NCBI GenBank assembly: GCA_002314875.1
Contig: DCHS01000002.1
Span: forward strand, 15,465-79,464
Source of the DNA: Prevotellaceae bacterium UBA1746
Lineage (GTDB): Bacteria; Bacteroidota; Bacteroidia; Bacteroidales; Bacteroidaceae
DNA length: 64,000 nt
Reading direction: 5' to 3'
Shown: one piece after another, positions 41,866 through 52,013 of the stretch
Numbering within the stretch: position 1 is the stretch's first letter
Layout of the letters: every line of letters begins with the position of its first letter
Program-made: the position numbers and the translations under genes
The notes under the pieces: generated by a model
The model's database searches: none
What the model was told of the DNA's origin: nothing
What the model saw: only the letters and a program-made list of their open reading frames with translations

Positions 41866-44376
41866 TTACTTGATTACCTTCTTACCATCGATAATGAAGA
41901 AACCGTGAGAAGCGGGACTTACACGACGACCACTGAGGTCGTAGGTAATGGAAGAAGGTACGGAGATAGTAACTGTGCTTATGCCTGCCAAGACATGAGG
42001 ATTAGCCGAGAAAATCACGGTTCCTTCAGGAACAGGATCATAAACATAGGCATATACACGGGAAGCATTGCTACCTGCCGAACTTACCGTAATCTTATCG
42101 CCAGAACCACGGAGGTAGTAATGGGAAGATCCTGTCGTTGATGTACCATAAAGGCCAAAAGTATCATGCCATCCGAAGGGACACATGCTGGAACTGAGAG
42201 CTACACCACTAAGACTTGCAAGGAGATAGTCACTATTATTCTTTAAGATGTAATAGCCCTCTTCATCATACTGGCAAGTCCATACCAATGTCGTTTGCGG
42301 ATCAGTGATAGCTACCCTATTGGCAACTTCTTTCAAAGTAACGGGGGTAGCAGAAACAGAACGTGCCTTGGTGGTGGTCAAGAGAGAGGCATCGAGTGCA
42401 TAGGTATCACCCATTTCATTGGCAGAAGCAAAGACAACTTTGCCGTCTGCAGGGAGACCGTCGGTAAGGAGATAGGAATCTTCCCAAACACCCGTCTTGC
42501 TGTAACAATAAACAGCATAGAGCGTAATGTCGGACTCGGGCTGGTAGGTTTCACCAGCGAGGAGAAGAACTTCTGGACGAACTTCTGTCTCATCTTCAAT
42601 GGGAGAAGTGCTCCAACCAAGGAATCTCCAGCCAACTTCGTCTGTCGTTGCTGTTGGAAGATTGGTCTTTTCACGGCATGACTGCTGGGTCCAAGAGGAA
42701 GTTGAACAAGAACCATTTTCTCCGGTTATATAAGTCACCGTATAACGGGTACCGTCATCGGGACCGCCGTTAAAGGTAAAATATATTTCTCCATTGACTT
42801 CCTTAATGTCTGTAATCGGGCGATGAAGTTTATAAGAACCATCGGTATTTCTCTGGAAAAGCTTGCCGCCACAAGTCAAATGGCTGTCATCATCGAAGAC
42901 GGTCACTTTCTTGTTACCAGGATAGAGATCGCCGAGGAGTTCGGTACGGGTAGGATAATAGTTACCATTCTGCTTGCTACCATAATCACAGTCAGCGGGA
43001 ACAATGCTCATACGCTGGTGGTTAACGGTATTGTTTACCGTGTTGGCCGTCCAAGCAGACTTCAGATAATCCACATGGGTAATCATTAGACCATGAGCAC
43101 CCGAGTAGTTTCCCAAGTATTTGAACCAACGGCTGGATTGTCTGTTTTCAAGAAGGAAATATTCATTTGAATAACGGGCATTGTAGATGATGTAGGTATC
43201 ATCAGCATCGCCAATGAACTTCATAGCTTCGATATTTGTTCCTTCATCAAGAACCTTAGGCTCCAACCAACCCGCCATCCAACGTTCGTAAGCAGTATAA
43301 CCACTGGGAACTTCACCCCATGCAGCAGGACCGTTATAACAACCCTGGTCAAGGAGATCCCAGACATTCATACCGAAACCACCGCTGTATCGGGTATCAT
43401 AGAAATCAGGGTAGCCAATACAGTGGCTGAACTCATGACACGCCGTACCGATACCATTCATCACAGTGCCATTGCTTCCACGAAGTTCGCAGGAACAGGC
43501 ATAGGTATCGATCTTCACACCATCAAGCGTCAGTGCGCTGGTACCATAGCCATAAGAAAGCCAGGCTTCATGGGGCCAGATAGCAAAGGTATCACCGCTG
43601 GCATGTTCACCATAGCCGGCATAGATCACATAAACCTGATCAACCTCTCCGTCACCGTCCCAGTCATAGTCTTTGAAATCTACCTGATCGTTAACTAACT
43701 GACAGGCTTCGCTGACCATTTTTGCTGGATTAGTGTCGCTACCGGAATCTGAATAGTTCTTACCGTAATACGCATAATCCTGACTGACGGTAACAGGACC
43801 TACAACATCGAACTGAAGGTCAAACTTGCCATAGCTCTGGTCGCTGAAATAATCATGAACGGAGCCGATATGGCTGTTCTTGTTATAACCGACTTGATTG
43901 AAACTATCATCAAACTCCTGACGGGTGTTGGCCGCAGCAAAGGTTTTATCGGTAAAGTTTACCAAGATGACGAGACCCTTCTTCGTTCCGAACATGTTAC
44001 CATTGAAATCTCCGGGAGTACGCTTCGGACCATTTTCGAGCATCATCTGCTGACGCTGTTCCATGGTAAATCCCGTGTTCTTTGCGAAACGCTCAGCACG
44101 GAGGGCATTGGCTTGGGCAGCACGTTCCATGGCACGAGTCTGCATGGTTTTCAATTGAGCGACCTCGGGAACATAATAAAAACCTGCCTCGTTGCGAAAC
44201 ATTTTCTTTCCCGAGTTAACTTCAAGGAAATAGTGGAAATACTCGTCACCGACCATCTGAAGAGTAAGAACGGTTCCATCAGACTGGGTAACAGTGAACG
44301 TGCTTCTGCGTGCGGGAACAGCCATAGCGCTGCCTACGCAGAGACATGTCAACAGGGTAAGAAAAAACTTTTTCAT
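41866..44376 (-). CDS. Secreted M6-family metalloprotease A (T9SS cargo)
   Basis: The 836-residue protein has a signal peptide (MKKFFLTLLTCLCVGSAMA), a pro-region beginning VPARRSTFTVTQ and a catalytic domain with HEFSHCIGYPDFYD: zinc ligands His314 and His318 and catalytic Glu315. An InlB/Flg_new-type beta repeat follows (YTVTYITGENGSCSTSSW and FLGWST), then a lectin-like region and a T9SS type A sorting domain (TYDLSGRRVSPASHG, ending KVIK). It should be exported and surface-bound, cutting host or bacterial proteins. It is the last of three tandem M6 genes, 38 bases after protease B, with near-identical stretches to it. Confidence 0.92.
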   Translation of the reverse strand: MKKFFLTLLTCLCVGSAMAVPARRSTFTVTQSDGTVLTLQMVGDEYFHYFLEVNSGKKMFRNEAGFYYVPEVAQLKTMQTRAMERAAQANALRAERFAKNTGFTMEQRQQMMLENGPKRTPGDFNGNMFGTKKGLVILVNFTDKTFAAANTRQEFDDSFNQVGYNKNSHIGSVHDYFSDQSYGKFDLQFDVVGPVTVSQDYAYYGKNYSDSGSDTNPAKMVSEACQLVNDQVDFKDYDWDGDGEVDQVYVIYAGYGEHASGDTFAIWPHEAWLSYGYGTSALTLDGVKIDTYACSCELRGSNGTVMNGIGTACHEFSHCIGYPDFYDTRYSGGFGMNVWDLLDQGCYNGPAAWGEVPSGYTAYERWMAGWLEPKVLDEGTNIEAMKFIGDADDTYIIYNARYSNEYFLLENRQSSRWFKYLGNYSGAHGLMITHVDYLKSAWTANTVNNTVNHQRMSIVPADCDYGSKQNGNYYPTRTELLGDLYPGNKKVTVFDDDSHLTCGGKLFQRNTDGSYKLHRPITDIKEVNGEIYFTFNGGPDDGTRYTVTYITGENGSCSTSSWTQQSCREKTNLPTATTDEVGWRFLGWSTSPIEDETEVRPEVLLLAGETYQPESDITLYAVYCYSKTGVWEDSYLLTDGLPADGKVVFASANEMGDTYALDASLLTTTKARSVSATPVTLKEVANRVAITDPQTTLVWTCQYDEEGYYILKNNSDYLLASLSGVALSSSMCPFGWHDTFGLYGTSTTGSSHYYLRGSGDKITVSSAGSNASRVYAYVYDPVPEGTVIFSANPHVLAGISTVTISVPSSITYDLSGRRVSPASHGFFIIDGKKVIK

Positions 44377-44414
44377 TCTTTATTAATAAAGCGATACTTT
44401 ATTTCAATCAAACT

Positions 44415-46925
44415 TTACTTGATCACTTTCTTGCCACCAATGATGAAGACACCGTGAGAAGTAGAATTTACACGACGGCCCTGGAGATCGAAGATAACCT
44501 GAGGAGCTGCATCAACTGTGAGACTGGTGATACCAGCAAGGGTATGAGGAGCTGCAGAGAATATTACGGAACCTTCGGGAGCGGGATCGTAAACGTAAAG
44601 ATAGAGACGTGATGCGCTGCTACCTGCTGTGCTGACGGTAATCTTTCCGTTAGAGCAACGGAGGTAGTAGTGAGCTGTACCCGTAGTGTTGGTGGCAAAG
44701 AGACCGAAGGTATCATGCCAGCCGAAAGGAGTAGTTGTGGTGCTGATCGCCGTTCCGCTAGTTGTAGAAAGCAGGTAGTTACTACCATTCTGGAGGGTGA
44801 AAAATCCGTCATCTCCCATTTGGCTACTCCATATCAAGGTAGATGAAGGATTACCGAGGGCAACATAATTACCTATCTGCTTAAGTTCAACCTCGGTTGC
44901 TGTAACGGAACGAACTTTTGAGGTAGTGAGATTTGCTGCATCGAGAGCATAAGCCTGACCCACTTCATCTGAAGAAACAAGAACATAATTTTTATCGCCT
45001 TCAAGGTTGCCAGTAGCTACATAGCAGTCTTCCCATTCACCTGTCTTGCTAAAGCCGTAAACCGCATAAAGGGTTACGTCTGATTCGGGCTGATAGGTTT
45101 CACCGGGGAGGAAAAGAATTTCTGGACGGGTTTCGGTCTCATCGGCAACAGGAGTAGGACTCCAACCGATGAATTTCCAACCTTCTTCATCTGTAGTAGC
45201 CTTGGGAAGTGTTGTCTTCTCACGACAAGAGTTCTGAGTCCAGGAAGTGGTTGCGCTCGTACCCTTTTCGCCAGCATCATAGGTGATCGTGTAACGACTT
45301 CCATCATCAGGACCACCATTGAAGGTGAAGCTAATCAAACCATCGGCCTCGGTGATTTCGGTGATAGGACGACGGAGTTTATAAGAACCATCTGTATTGC
45401 GTTGGAAAAGCTTTCCACCACAATCTAGGTGACTGTCATCGGTAAATGCTGTAATTTTCTTATTACCAGGAAAAAGGTCACCACGGAGCTGGTCACGTGT
45501 AGGATAATAAGAAACACCCTGTTTTGAACCATAATCACCATCAGCAGGGACAATACTCATACGCTGATGATTAACGGTAGTGTTCACGGTATTATTTGCC
45601 CATGCTGTCTTGTTGAAGTCAACGTGTGTAATCATCAAACCATGACTGCCGGCATAATTGGCTTGGTATTTAAACCAATTATTGGACTGACGGTTTTCAA
45701 GAAGGAAGTATTCGTTTGAATAACGAGCATTATAGACGATATAAGTATCAGGTTCATCACCAATACTCTTCATGCCTTCAATAAAGCAACCGTCACTGAG
45801 AACCTTTGGCTCCAACCAACCTGCCATCCAACGTTCGTAAGCCGTGTAGCCACTGGGAACTTCACCCCATGCACCAGGGCCATTATAGCAACCCTGATCG
45901 AGGAGGTCCCAGATGTTCATACCAAAACCACCAGAGTACTTGGCATCATAGAAGTCAGGGAAACCAATGCAATGACTGAATTCATGGCATGCTGTACCGA
46001 TACCGTTCATCGTCGTGCCATTGCTGCCACGGAGTTCACAGGAACAAGCATAGGTATCCACTTTTGCTCCATCGAGATAGAGAGCGGTGGTTCCATTACC
46101 ATAGGTAAGCCAAGATTCATGGGGCCAGATGGCAAAGGTATCACCACTGGCGTGTTCACCATACCCGGCATAGATAACATAAACCTGATCGACTTCGCCG
46201 TCACCGTCCCAGTCATAGTCGTTAAAATCAACCTGATCATCAACTAACTGGCAGGCTTCGCTGACCATCTTTGCAGGATAAGTGTCAGCATTATAATAGG
46301 AGTCGTTCTTGCCGTAGTATGCGTAGTCCTTGCTCACAGTTACAGGACCTACAACATCGAATTCAAGATCAAACTTGCCGTAGCTCTGGTCGTTGAAGTA
46401 ATCGTGTACGGAACCGATATGACCGTCCTTGTTGTAACCTACCTTATTGAAGATGTCCTCAAACTCCTGACGGGTGTTGTTTTCTGAGAAGACCTTATCG
46501 GTAAAGTTTACAAGAATGACGAGACCTTTCTTCGTTCCGGTCATACTTCCGTTGAAAGTACCAGGAGTACGCTTAGGACCACCTTCAAGCAACATCTGCT
46601 GACGCTGCTCCATAGAAAATCCTGTGTTCTTTGCCAAACGTTCAGCACGCATATTATTGGCAAAAGAAGCTTTCTCCATTGCGCGGGCCTGAAGAGCAGT
46701 CATCTGACTTTCTGCAGGTACATAATAAAAACCGGCCTCATTGCGAAGCATCTTCTTTCCTGAGTTGATATCAAGGAAGTAGTGGAAATTTTCGTCACCG
46801 ACCATCTGAAGGGTAAGAACGGTTCCGTCAGGCTGGGTAACAGTGAACGTGCTTCTGCGTGCGGGAACAGCCAGAGCGCTGCCTACGCAGAGACAAGTCA
46901 GTAGGGTAAGAAAAAACTTTTTCAT
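44415..46925 (-). CDS. Secreted M6-family metalloprotease B (T9SS cargo)
   Basis: The protein has 836 residues from the ATG at 46925, chosen because the signal peptide MKKFFLTLLTCLCVGSALA starts there; a codon at 46946 would add MITIKYR. It has the same length, domain order and zinc site (HEFSHCIGFPDFYD, His314) as protease A, and the same sorting domain type (FDLQGRRVNSTSHG, ending KVIK). Identity to A is high over the catalytic domain and lower in the middle and C-terminal parts, as in a recent tandem duplication. It lies 54 bases after the stop of protease C. Confidence 0.92.
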   Translation of the reverse strand: MKKFFLTLLTCLCVGSALAVPARRSTFTVTQPDGTVLTLQMVGDENFHYFLDINSGKKMLRNEAGFYYVPAESQMTALQARAMEKASFANNMRAERLAKNTGFSMEQRQQMLLEGGPKRTPGTFNGSMTGTKKGLVILVNFTDKVFSENNTRQEFEDIFNKVGYNKDGHIGSVHDYFNDQSYGKFDLEFDVVGPVTVSKDYAYYGKNDSYYNADTYPAKMVSEACQLVDDQVDFNDYDWDGDGEVDQVYVIYAGYGEHASGDTFAIWPHESWLTYGNGTTALYLDGAKVDTYACSCELRGSNGTTMNGIGTACHEFSHCIGFPDFYDAKYSGGFGMNIWDLLDQGCYNGPGAWGEVPSGYTAYERWMAGWLEPKVLSDGCFIEGMKSIGDEPDTYIVYNARYSNEYFLLENRQSNNWFKYQANYAGSHGLMITHVDFNKTAWANNTVNTTVNHQRMSIVPADGDYGSKQGVSYYPTRDQLRGDLFPGNKKITAFTDDSHLDCGGKLFQRNTDGSYKLRRPITEITEADGLISFTFNGGPDDGSRYTITYDAGEKGTSATTSWTQNSCREKTTLPKATTDEEGWKFIGWSPTPVADETETRPEILFLPGETYQPESDVTLYAVYGFSKTGEWEDCYVATGNLEGDKNYVLVSSDEVGQAYALDAANLTTSKVRSVTATEVELKQIGNYVALGNPSSTLIWSSQMGDDGFFTLQNGSNYLLSTTSGTAISTTTTPFGWHDTFGLFATNTTGTAHYYLRCSNGKITVSTAGSSASRLYLYVYDPAPEGSVIFSAAPHTLAGITSLTVDAAPQVIFDLQGRRVNSTSHGVFIIGGKKVIK

Positions 46926-46979
46926 TCTGTATTTTATAGTGATCAAACAATACTTGGGTTAGCAGCGAGGGTGCTGGGA

Positions 46980-49900
46980 TTAGTTAGCTATCTTAAGTAC
47001 CTTATTGGCAATATCAATGACATCTTGTTCCTTAAACTGTGTTTTTTTATCTTTTTTCAAACGATCAATCATGTTGGCAATCGTCACGATATTGACCTCG
47101 GGATAACAGGTGTAAACCGTGGTTGAACCGAGAGAATATGTTTCGTCTGTGTAAGTAAGGTTCCACTGGTATGGGTAAGATGTTCCATATAAACGAACAA
47201 TATCGGTAGAATTGGGATTTAAAGCAAGAACCTTAGAAATATTATTAACTTTACATGTCAAAGTAACAATACCTTTCGTTTCTGCCATTTCCCATTGGGC
47301 TTGTTTACTATCAGAGCCATTTATATCAGCTTTTGTGGAAGATCCATATAAGTATTTAGCTTTTCTTGTATTGGAATCAACATACCAAAGGCAATTGCTA
47401 TCATAATAAAGCGTTAATGCACTTGCTGCAATGCTTGTAGAAGTCAATTTATCTTTACCAACATTACCCACATAATATGTAGTTCCATCATTTGTCAGAT
47501 TCAAAGTGAATCCCTGGGCAAAGTTACCCGTAGTACACATATAGAGGGCATAGAGCGTAGTCTCTTCGGTGGGCAGATATTTTCCGTCAGTGAAGGTGAG
47601 GACAGTAGGCTTACTGGTCGTTTCCCTCGCTGCATTGGTCTTTGTCCAACCCACAAACTCGTAGGTAAGTTTCTCGCCGTCAACAGTTAGGGTGACATCG
47701 TTCATCGGAGGTGCTACGACACCATTGTTTGCAATGGTTTCGGTGATAGTTTCTACCAAACGGCCATTGGACATAAAGTGAACGGCATACTTGGGAAGTT
47801 CAGCAACGGTGATGGCATAACTTACGGTCTTGGTAACAGAACCTTCGGTATAACTTACCGTTACACTATTTGTACCAGCAGCCAGAGCCTCACCTTCTGC
47901 AGGAGAAGTGGTAAAGCCTAGGGTGAGGGTCTGAGAATAGCCGTTTCTATAGGTTGCGGTAAGGCTCAGACCGGCAGAGATAAAGGCTTCACCTTCCTGG
48001 AAGGCAGTCTTCGTTGCGGGGGTAGCAATAGCAAGACTTGTAAGTACAGGCATGCTGATGGTAATGATGTAGGTTGCAGAAGCAGATTTGCTCACACCAG
48101 CAACAGCATCTACAAAGGCGGTGATGGTAACGGTACCAACACCAGTTGCAGTTACCTTACCCGTTGTTTCGTCAACGGTAGCAATCTTGGTATCAGAAGA
48201 ACTGTAATGAACAGTACCAGTAGAGTTTTTTACAGTAGCCTTTTGGATATACTCATCGCCAACTTTCATTGTTGTGCTCTTGGCAAAGAAGTTTACCTCA
48301 GGAACAGCAAGTGGTACACTGCTGGGATTACTATTGTAAGTTACAGCAACGAGGGTACCTTGCTTCTTGTAAAGATATATTTTTTCTTGAGTATCAGCCT
48401 TGTAGAATCGGAACCATCCTCCAGTAGCATTATCGTTGTTTTTGTTGTATTGGAAAGAAGGACAACTAGTCTCCTTTTCCGAAATTGCAACTCTGAGAAT
48501 TATGTCATTATTACTTGTAAACTTTACAACAATAGGTTTTAATCCTTCTGTTGTTGCGCTCGTATCAATGCCACCATTTTCAGTAAGACGATAATTATAC
48601 ACACCATCCTGAGTCTTCAAAGCATAACCACCAGAAATTGGTTCGAGTGTTACATGATAGGTATCACCCCACTCTGCTGCTACAGTATTACCAGAAAGGT
48701 TAGATCCAGGATTAACTGCTGTATTCTGTCCTCCAATTTTACCTTCATCCTTACCACCTAAACGACCATCAGCGAAGATATTATCTGCTGCAGCGATTAG
48801 ATAGTCACCGCTCCAGTCACTAAGTTCCTCGGTTACGAGTTCGTAGTTACCGCTACCACCGCTGGTCTCGCTGAGGCTATATACAGCGTAAAGGGTAATA
48901 TCAGTTGCAGGCTTGTAAGTAGCACCAGCTGCGTGGAGTTCGGGACGGGTATTTGTTGCATTTACGCTAGCTGTTGACCAACCTGCGAAGGCCCATTCAT
49001 CACTAACACTTGTTGCAGAAGGGAGAACAACACCACCTTGATATTCGGATTCTGATAATGATGTGGTTGAACAAGTTCCGCTACCAGCATTGAAGGTGAC
49101 CTTGTATTTGGGTAAAGGAGTAACGGCGATTGGCTGAGTAGTTGTCACAGTAATATCATGATCACCATACTTTTCAGTAAAAGAAATAGTAATGCATGTA
49201 ATATCCGTTGTAAGCGATGTAGTGGAAGAAATACTATACTGACAACTTGTTGTTATATCTTCTTTATAACCATTAGCATAAGAAGCCGTAACAACTATGC
49301 CTTCTGTACTAAACTTCTCACCTTCCATATAGGTAGTCTTAGTGGGAGGAGTCGTAACAGTGATACTAACCAATTCCGGCATACTGACTGTTAGTGTATA
49401 AGATGCTTTCGATGAAATGCTCACACCAGATACAGCAGCAACAGTAGCAGTAATCTTTGTTGTACCAGCTTCTTTTGCAACAACACGACCGGTTTCTGGG
49501 CCAACAGTTGCAACAAGGGGATTGCTGGAATCATAACTTATGGCACCTGTACTGTTTGAAACTGTAGCTGTAAAGGTATCATCAACATCACCTACAAACA
49601 TGCTACGAGTAGAACTCGGGAAAGTTATTACAGGCTTTGCTAATCCTTCTCCGTTAGGATAAGTTGCATAAGTGGTTGAGGAAGAACTTCCTGCTCTCTT
49701 GTAAAGATATACGCGATTAGTGGAACTTCCCGTAGTATTTGAAAAAGTAAAGTTGACAGTATTGTTTGTATTACTGTATTGGGTATAATAGGAGGTTGTG
49801 CCCGAACCACTCTTCCCATAAAGACCTGTATTGCCATTCCAATAAACAGAACTTTCTGTTTCTGATAATGCAGCACCACTTCCGTTAATCTTCAAATAGT

Positions 49901-51899
49901 AACTACCATTTTTTGCTTTCAAATTTGAATTCGAAACACTCAATGTCCAGATTGCAGATGAGGATGGATTCTCGATAACAAATTTTTCTCCATTCGCTGA
50001 CACTGTTACACTTGTCGCTGTCGCAGACTTATTTGATGATGTTTTCGACAAATTAGAAGAATCCAGCATATATGCATCCCCTGCGGTATTCTTAGTTACA
50101 AAAACATAATCAGAACCAGAATTAATGGCAGTAACATATTCGAATGTATTGCTGCTTCCTGTACCAGAAGTAGAATTGCTGTAAACCGCATATAGCGTGA
50201 CATTCCCAGTAGGAGGATAAGGACTGTAAACTAATGACGGATAACTTGTTGTACTATTAACAACTTCAGTACTCCAACCTTTGAAACTCCAACCATCTGG
50301 GGGAGTACATTTGGGAAGGTTTATTGCTTCCAGGTATTCACTTTGCGTCAAACTAGTTGTACCACATGTACCAGTTCCAGGGTCAAAAGTAACAGTATAA
50401 CGTTCGTCAATAACGAAAGAGATTTTTTCGCTACTCTCAGAAATATGGGTTAAGGAATGATTAAAACAATAGAATGAATCTTCGTTACCTGTACCAGGAT
50501 AGAAATCTGCTGTATGAGTACTTTTGTTCTGGGATCCATCAGCTGGAATCCAAGTCATACGCTGGTTTGAAGCATTGGTATTTACTTCATTTGATTCCCA
50601 AGCTTCTTTGTCATATTGCACATGAGTAACAAAAAGACCATGACCAGCCGTCTCGTCATTAAAATACCTGAACCAACTTTTTGATTGGCGATTCTCTATT
50701 AAGACGTAATCATCCGTATCATCACCATTGAAAAGGATATATGCTCTAGCTTCGTCTGTCAAAGCCGGCATATTTTCAACTTCCGAATAATCATCTAAGA
50801 ATTCCGGTTCCAACCATCCTGCCTCATAACGCTCATACGCGGTATAGCCACAAGGCACTTCACCATCACCATTAGGACCATTGTAACTACCACCATCCAG
50901 AACGTCAAAATAAGACATACCGACACCACTACCTTCGGATGACGTATCATAGAAATCAGGAAAACCTAAGCAGTGACTAAATTCGTGGCAGGCTGTACCA
51001 ATACCAGACAAAGTGGTCCCACTTGTACCGCACAATTCTGAAGAACATGCGTATGTATCGATTTTAACTCCATCGAGAGTTAGGGCACCGGTTCCATCGT
51101 TATAACTTGCTGCATCAGAGAGTTGCCATTCGTGGGGCCAGATGGTATCATCACTTGCGCCCTGGCTTTCTGCATAGCCTGCATAGATGACGTAAACCTG
51201 TTCTACTTTTTCGTCACCATCCCAGTCATAGTCTGCAAAATTGACTTGGCTATTGACTAACCTGCAGGCTTCAATAACCATGGTAGCGGGATACATATCG
51301 TTGTCATTTGAATCATTTCCGCCATAATATGACATGCTCTTGCTGACCGTAACAGGGCCAACAACGTCAAAAGTCAAATTAAGCTTTCCGTAACTTTGGT
51401 CATAGAAATAATCGTGAACGGAACCGATATGGCCGTTCTGGTTATAGCCTACCTGGTTGAACATGTTGTCGAAAGCGGACTGATTGTGACCGCTTGCCAT
51501 TGACTTATCGGAAAAGTTCACCAGAATAACAAGACCTTTCTTTTGGCCTGTCACGCTGTTGATGGTTCCTACCTTCTTGCGACCATCTGTACTTACCACA
51601 TGCTTCGGAAGACGTTTAGCACGGGCGGCATTTGCGGCAGTACGACGGGTTTGAGCCTTTTCACTGCGATTTGACAGTTCACTTTCTGCTACTACATAAT
51701 AGTCTCCGTCACTACCCTGCAACATCTTTTCGCCGGTAGCAACATTTTGGTAATAATGGAAGTATTCGTCACCCATCAGTCTCAGGGTGATGACCGTACC
51801 ATCACTTTGAGTAACTGTAAATGTGCCTCTTCTCGCAGGAACAGCCATCGCGGCCACACTCAGCAAAAAGGCAAACAATAATACTATGACTTTTCGCAT
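46980..51899 (-). CDS. Giant secreted M6-family metalloprotease C, mosaic with InlB and Big2 repeats
   Basis: The 1639-residue protein has a signal peptide (1-19), the VPARRGTFTVTQ pro-region and an M6 catalytic domain with HEFSHCLGFPDFYD (His305). Then two rounds of a module set follow: InlB-type repeat (about 500), lectin-like domain, Big2 domain (FVGDVDDTFTATV), Ig-like domain (TYMEGEKFSTEGIVV); again InlB repeat (about 930), lectin-like domain, Big2, Ig-like; a third InlB repeat (about 1370) and a last lectin-like domain. The C-terminus has no T9SS domain but a two-helix tail (VTIANMIDRLKK, then QDVIDIANKVLKI). It is first of the three M6 genes. Parts of the module region look more AT-rich than the catalytic part. 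Confidence 0.9.
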   Translation of the reverse strand: MRKVIVLLFAFLLSVAAMAVPARRGTFTVTQSDGTVITLRLMGDEYFHYYQNVATGEKMLQGSDGDYYVVAESELSNRSEKAQTRRTAANAARAKRLPKHVVSTDGRKKVGTINSVTGQKKGLVILVNFSDKSMASGHNQSAFDNMFNQVGYNQNGHIGSVHDYFYDQSYGKLNLTFDVVGPVTVSKSMSYYGGNDSNDNDMYPATMVIEACRLVNSQVNFADYDWDGDEKVEQVYVIYAGYAESQGASDDTIWPHEWQLSDAASYNDGTGALTLDGVKIDTYACSSELCGTSGTTLSGIGTACHEFSHCLGFPDFYDTSSEGSGVGMSYFDVLDGGSYNGPNGDGEVPCGYTAYERYEAGWLEPEFLDDYSEVENMPALTDEARAYILFNGDDTDDYVLIENRQSKSWFRYFNDETAGHGLFVTHVQYDKEAWESNEVNTNASNQRMTWIPADGSQNKSTHTADFYPGTGNEDSFYCFNHSLTHISESSEKISFVIDERYTVTFDPGTGTCGTTSLTQSEYLEAINLPKCTPPDGWSFKGWSTEVVNSTTSYPSLVYSPYPPTGNVTLYAVYSNSTSGTGSSNTFEYVTAINSGSDYVFVTKNTAGDAYMLDSSNLSKTSSNKSATATSVTVSANGEKFVIENPSSSAIWTLSVSNSNLKAKNGSYYLKINGSGAALSETESSVYWNGNTGLYGKSGSGTTSYYTQYSNTNNTVNFTFSNTTGSSTNRVYLYKRAGSSSSTTYATYPNGEGLAKPVITFPSSTRSMFVGDVDDTFTATVSNSTGAISYDSSNPLVATVGPETGRVVAKEAGTTKITATVAAVSGVSISSKASYTLTVSMPELVSITVTTPPTKTTYMEGEKFSTEGIVVTASYANGYKEDITTSCQYSISSTTSLTTDITCITISFTEKYGDHDITVTTTQPIAVTPLPKYKVTFNAGSGTCSTTSLSESEYQGGVVLPSATSVSDEWAFAGWSTASVNATNTRPELHAAGATYKPATDITLYAVYSLSETSGGSGNYELVTEELSDWSGDYLIAAADNIFADGRLGGKDEGKIGGQNTAVNPGSNLSGNTVAAEWGDTYHVTLEPISGGYALKTQDGVYNYRLTENGGIDTSATTEGLKPIVVKFTSNNDIILRVAISEKETSCPSFQYNKNNDNATGGWFRFYKADTQEKIYLYKKQGTLVAVTYNSNPSSVPLAVPEVNFFAKSTTMKVGDEYIQKATVKNSTGTVHYSSSDTKIATVDETTGKVTATGVGTVTITAFVDAVAGVSKSASATYIITISMPVLTSLAIATPATKTAFQEGEAFISAGLSLTATYRNGYSQTLTLGFTTSPAEGEALAAGTNSVTVSYTEGSVTKTVSYAITVAELPKYAVHFMSNGRLVETITETIANNGVVAPPMNDVTLTVDGEKLTYEFVGWTKTNAARETTSKPTVLTFTDGKYLPTEETTLYALYMCTTGNFAQGFTLNLTNDGTTYYVGNVGKDKLTSTSIAASALTLYYDSNCLWYVDSNTRKAKYLYGSSTKADINGSDSKQAQWEMAETKGIVTLTCKVNNISKVLALNPNSTDIVRLYGTSYPYQWNLTYTDETYSLGSTTVYTCYPEVNIVTIANMIDRLKKDKKTQFKEQDVIDIANKVLKIAN

Positions 51900-51928
51900 T
51901 TCTTTGATATTCTATAAAAACAGATATA

Positions 51929-51948
51929 GGGGCTCTTAATCGAGCCCC
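51929..51948 (-). terminator. Terminator-like hairpin after the YpfJ-type gene
   Basis: GGGGCTC (51929-51935) pairs with GAGCCCC (51942-51948). On the minus strand TATATC follows, a weak T-run. It lies between the zinc peptidase and protease C. Confidence 0.55.
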
Positions 51949-52013
51949 TTTGCTGATCGCTTAATAATAAATCTCGTCAGATAAGGAATGCAGGGAATCC
52001 TGTATAGGACTCT

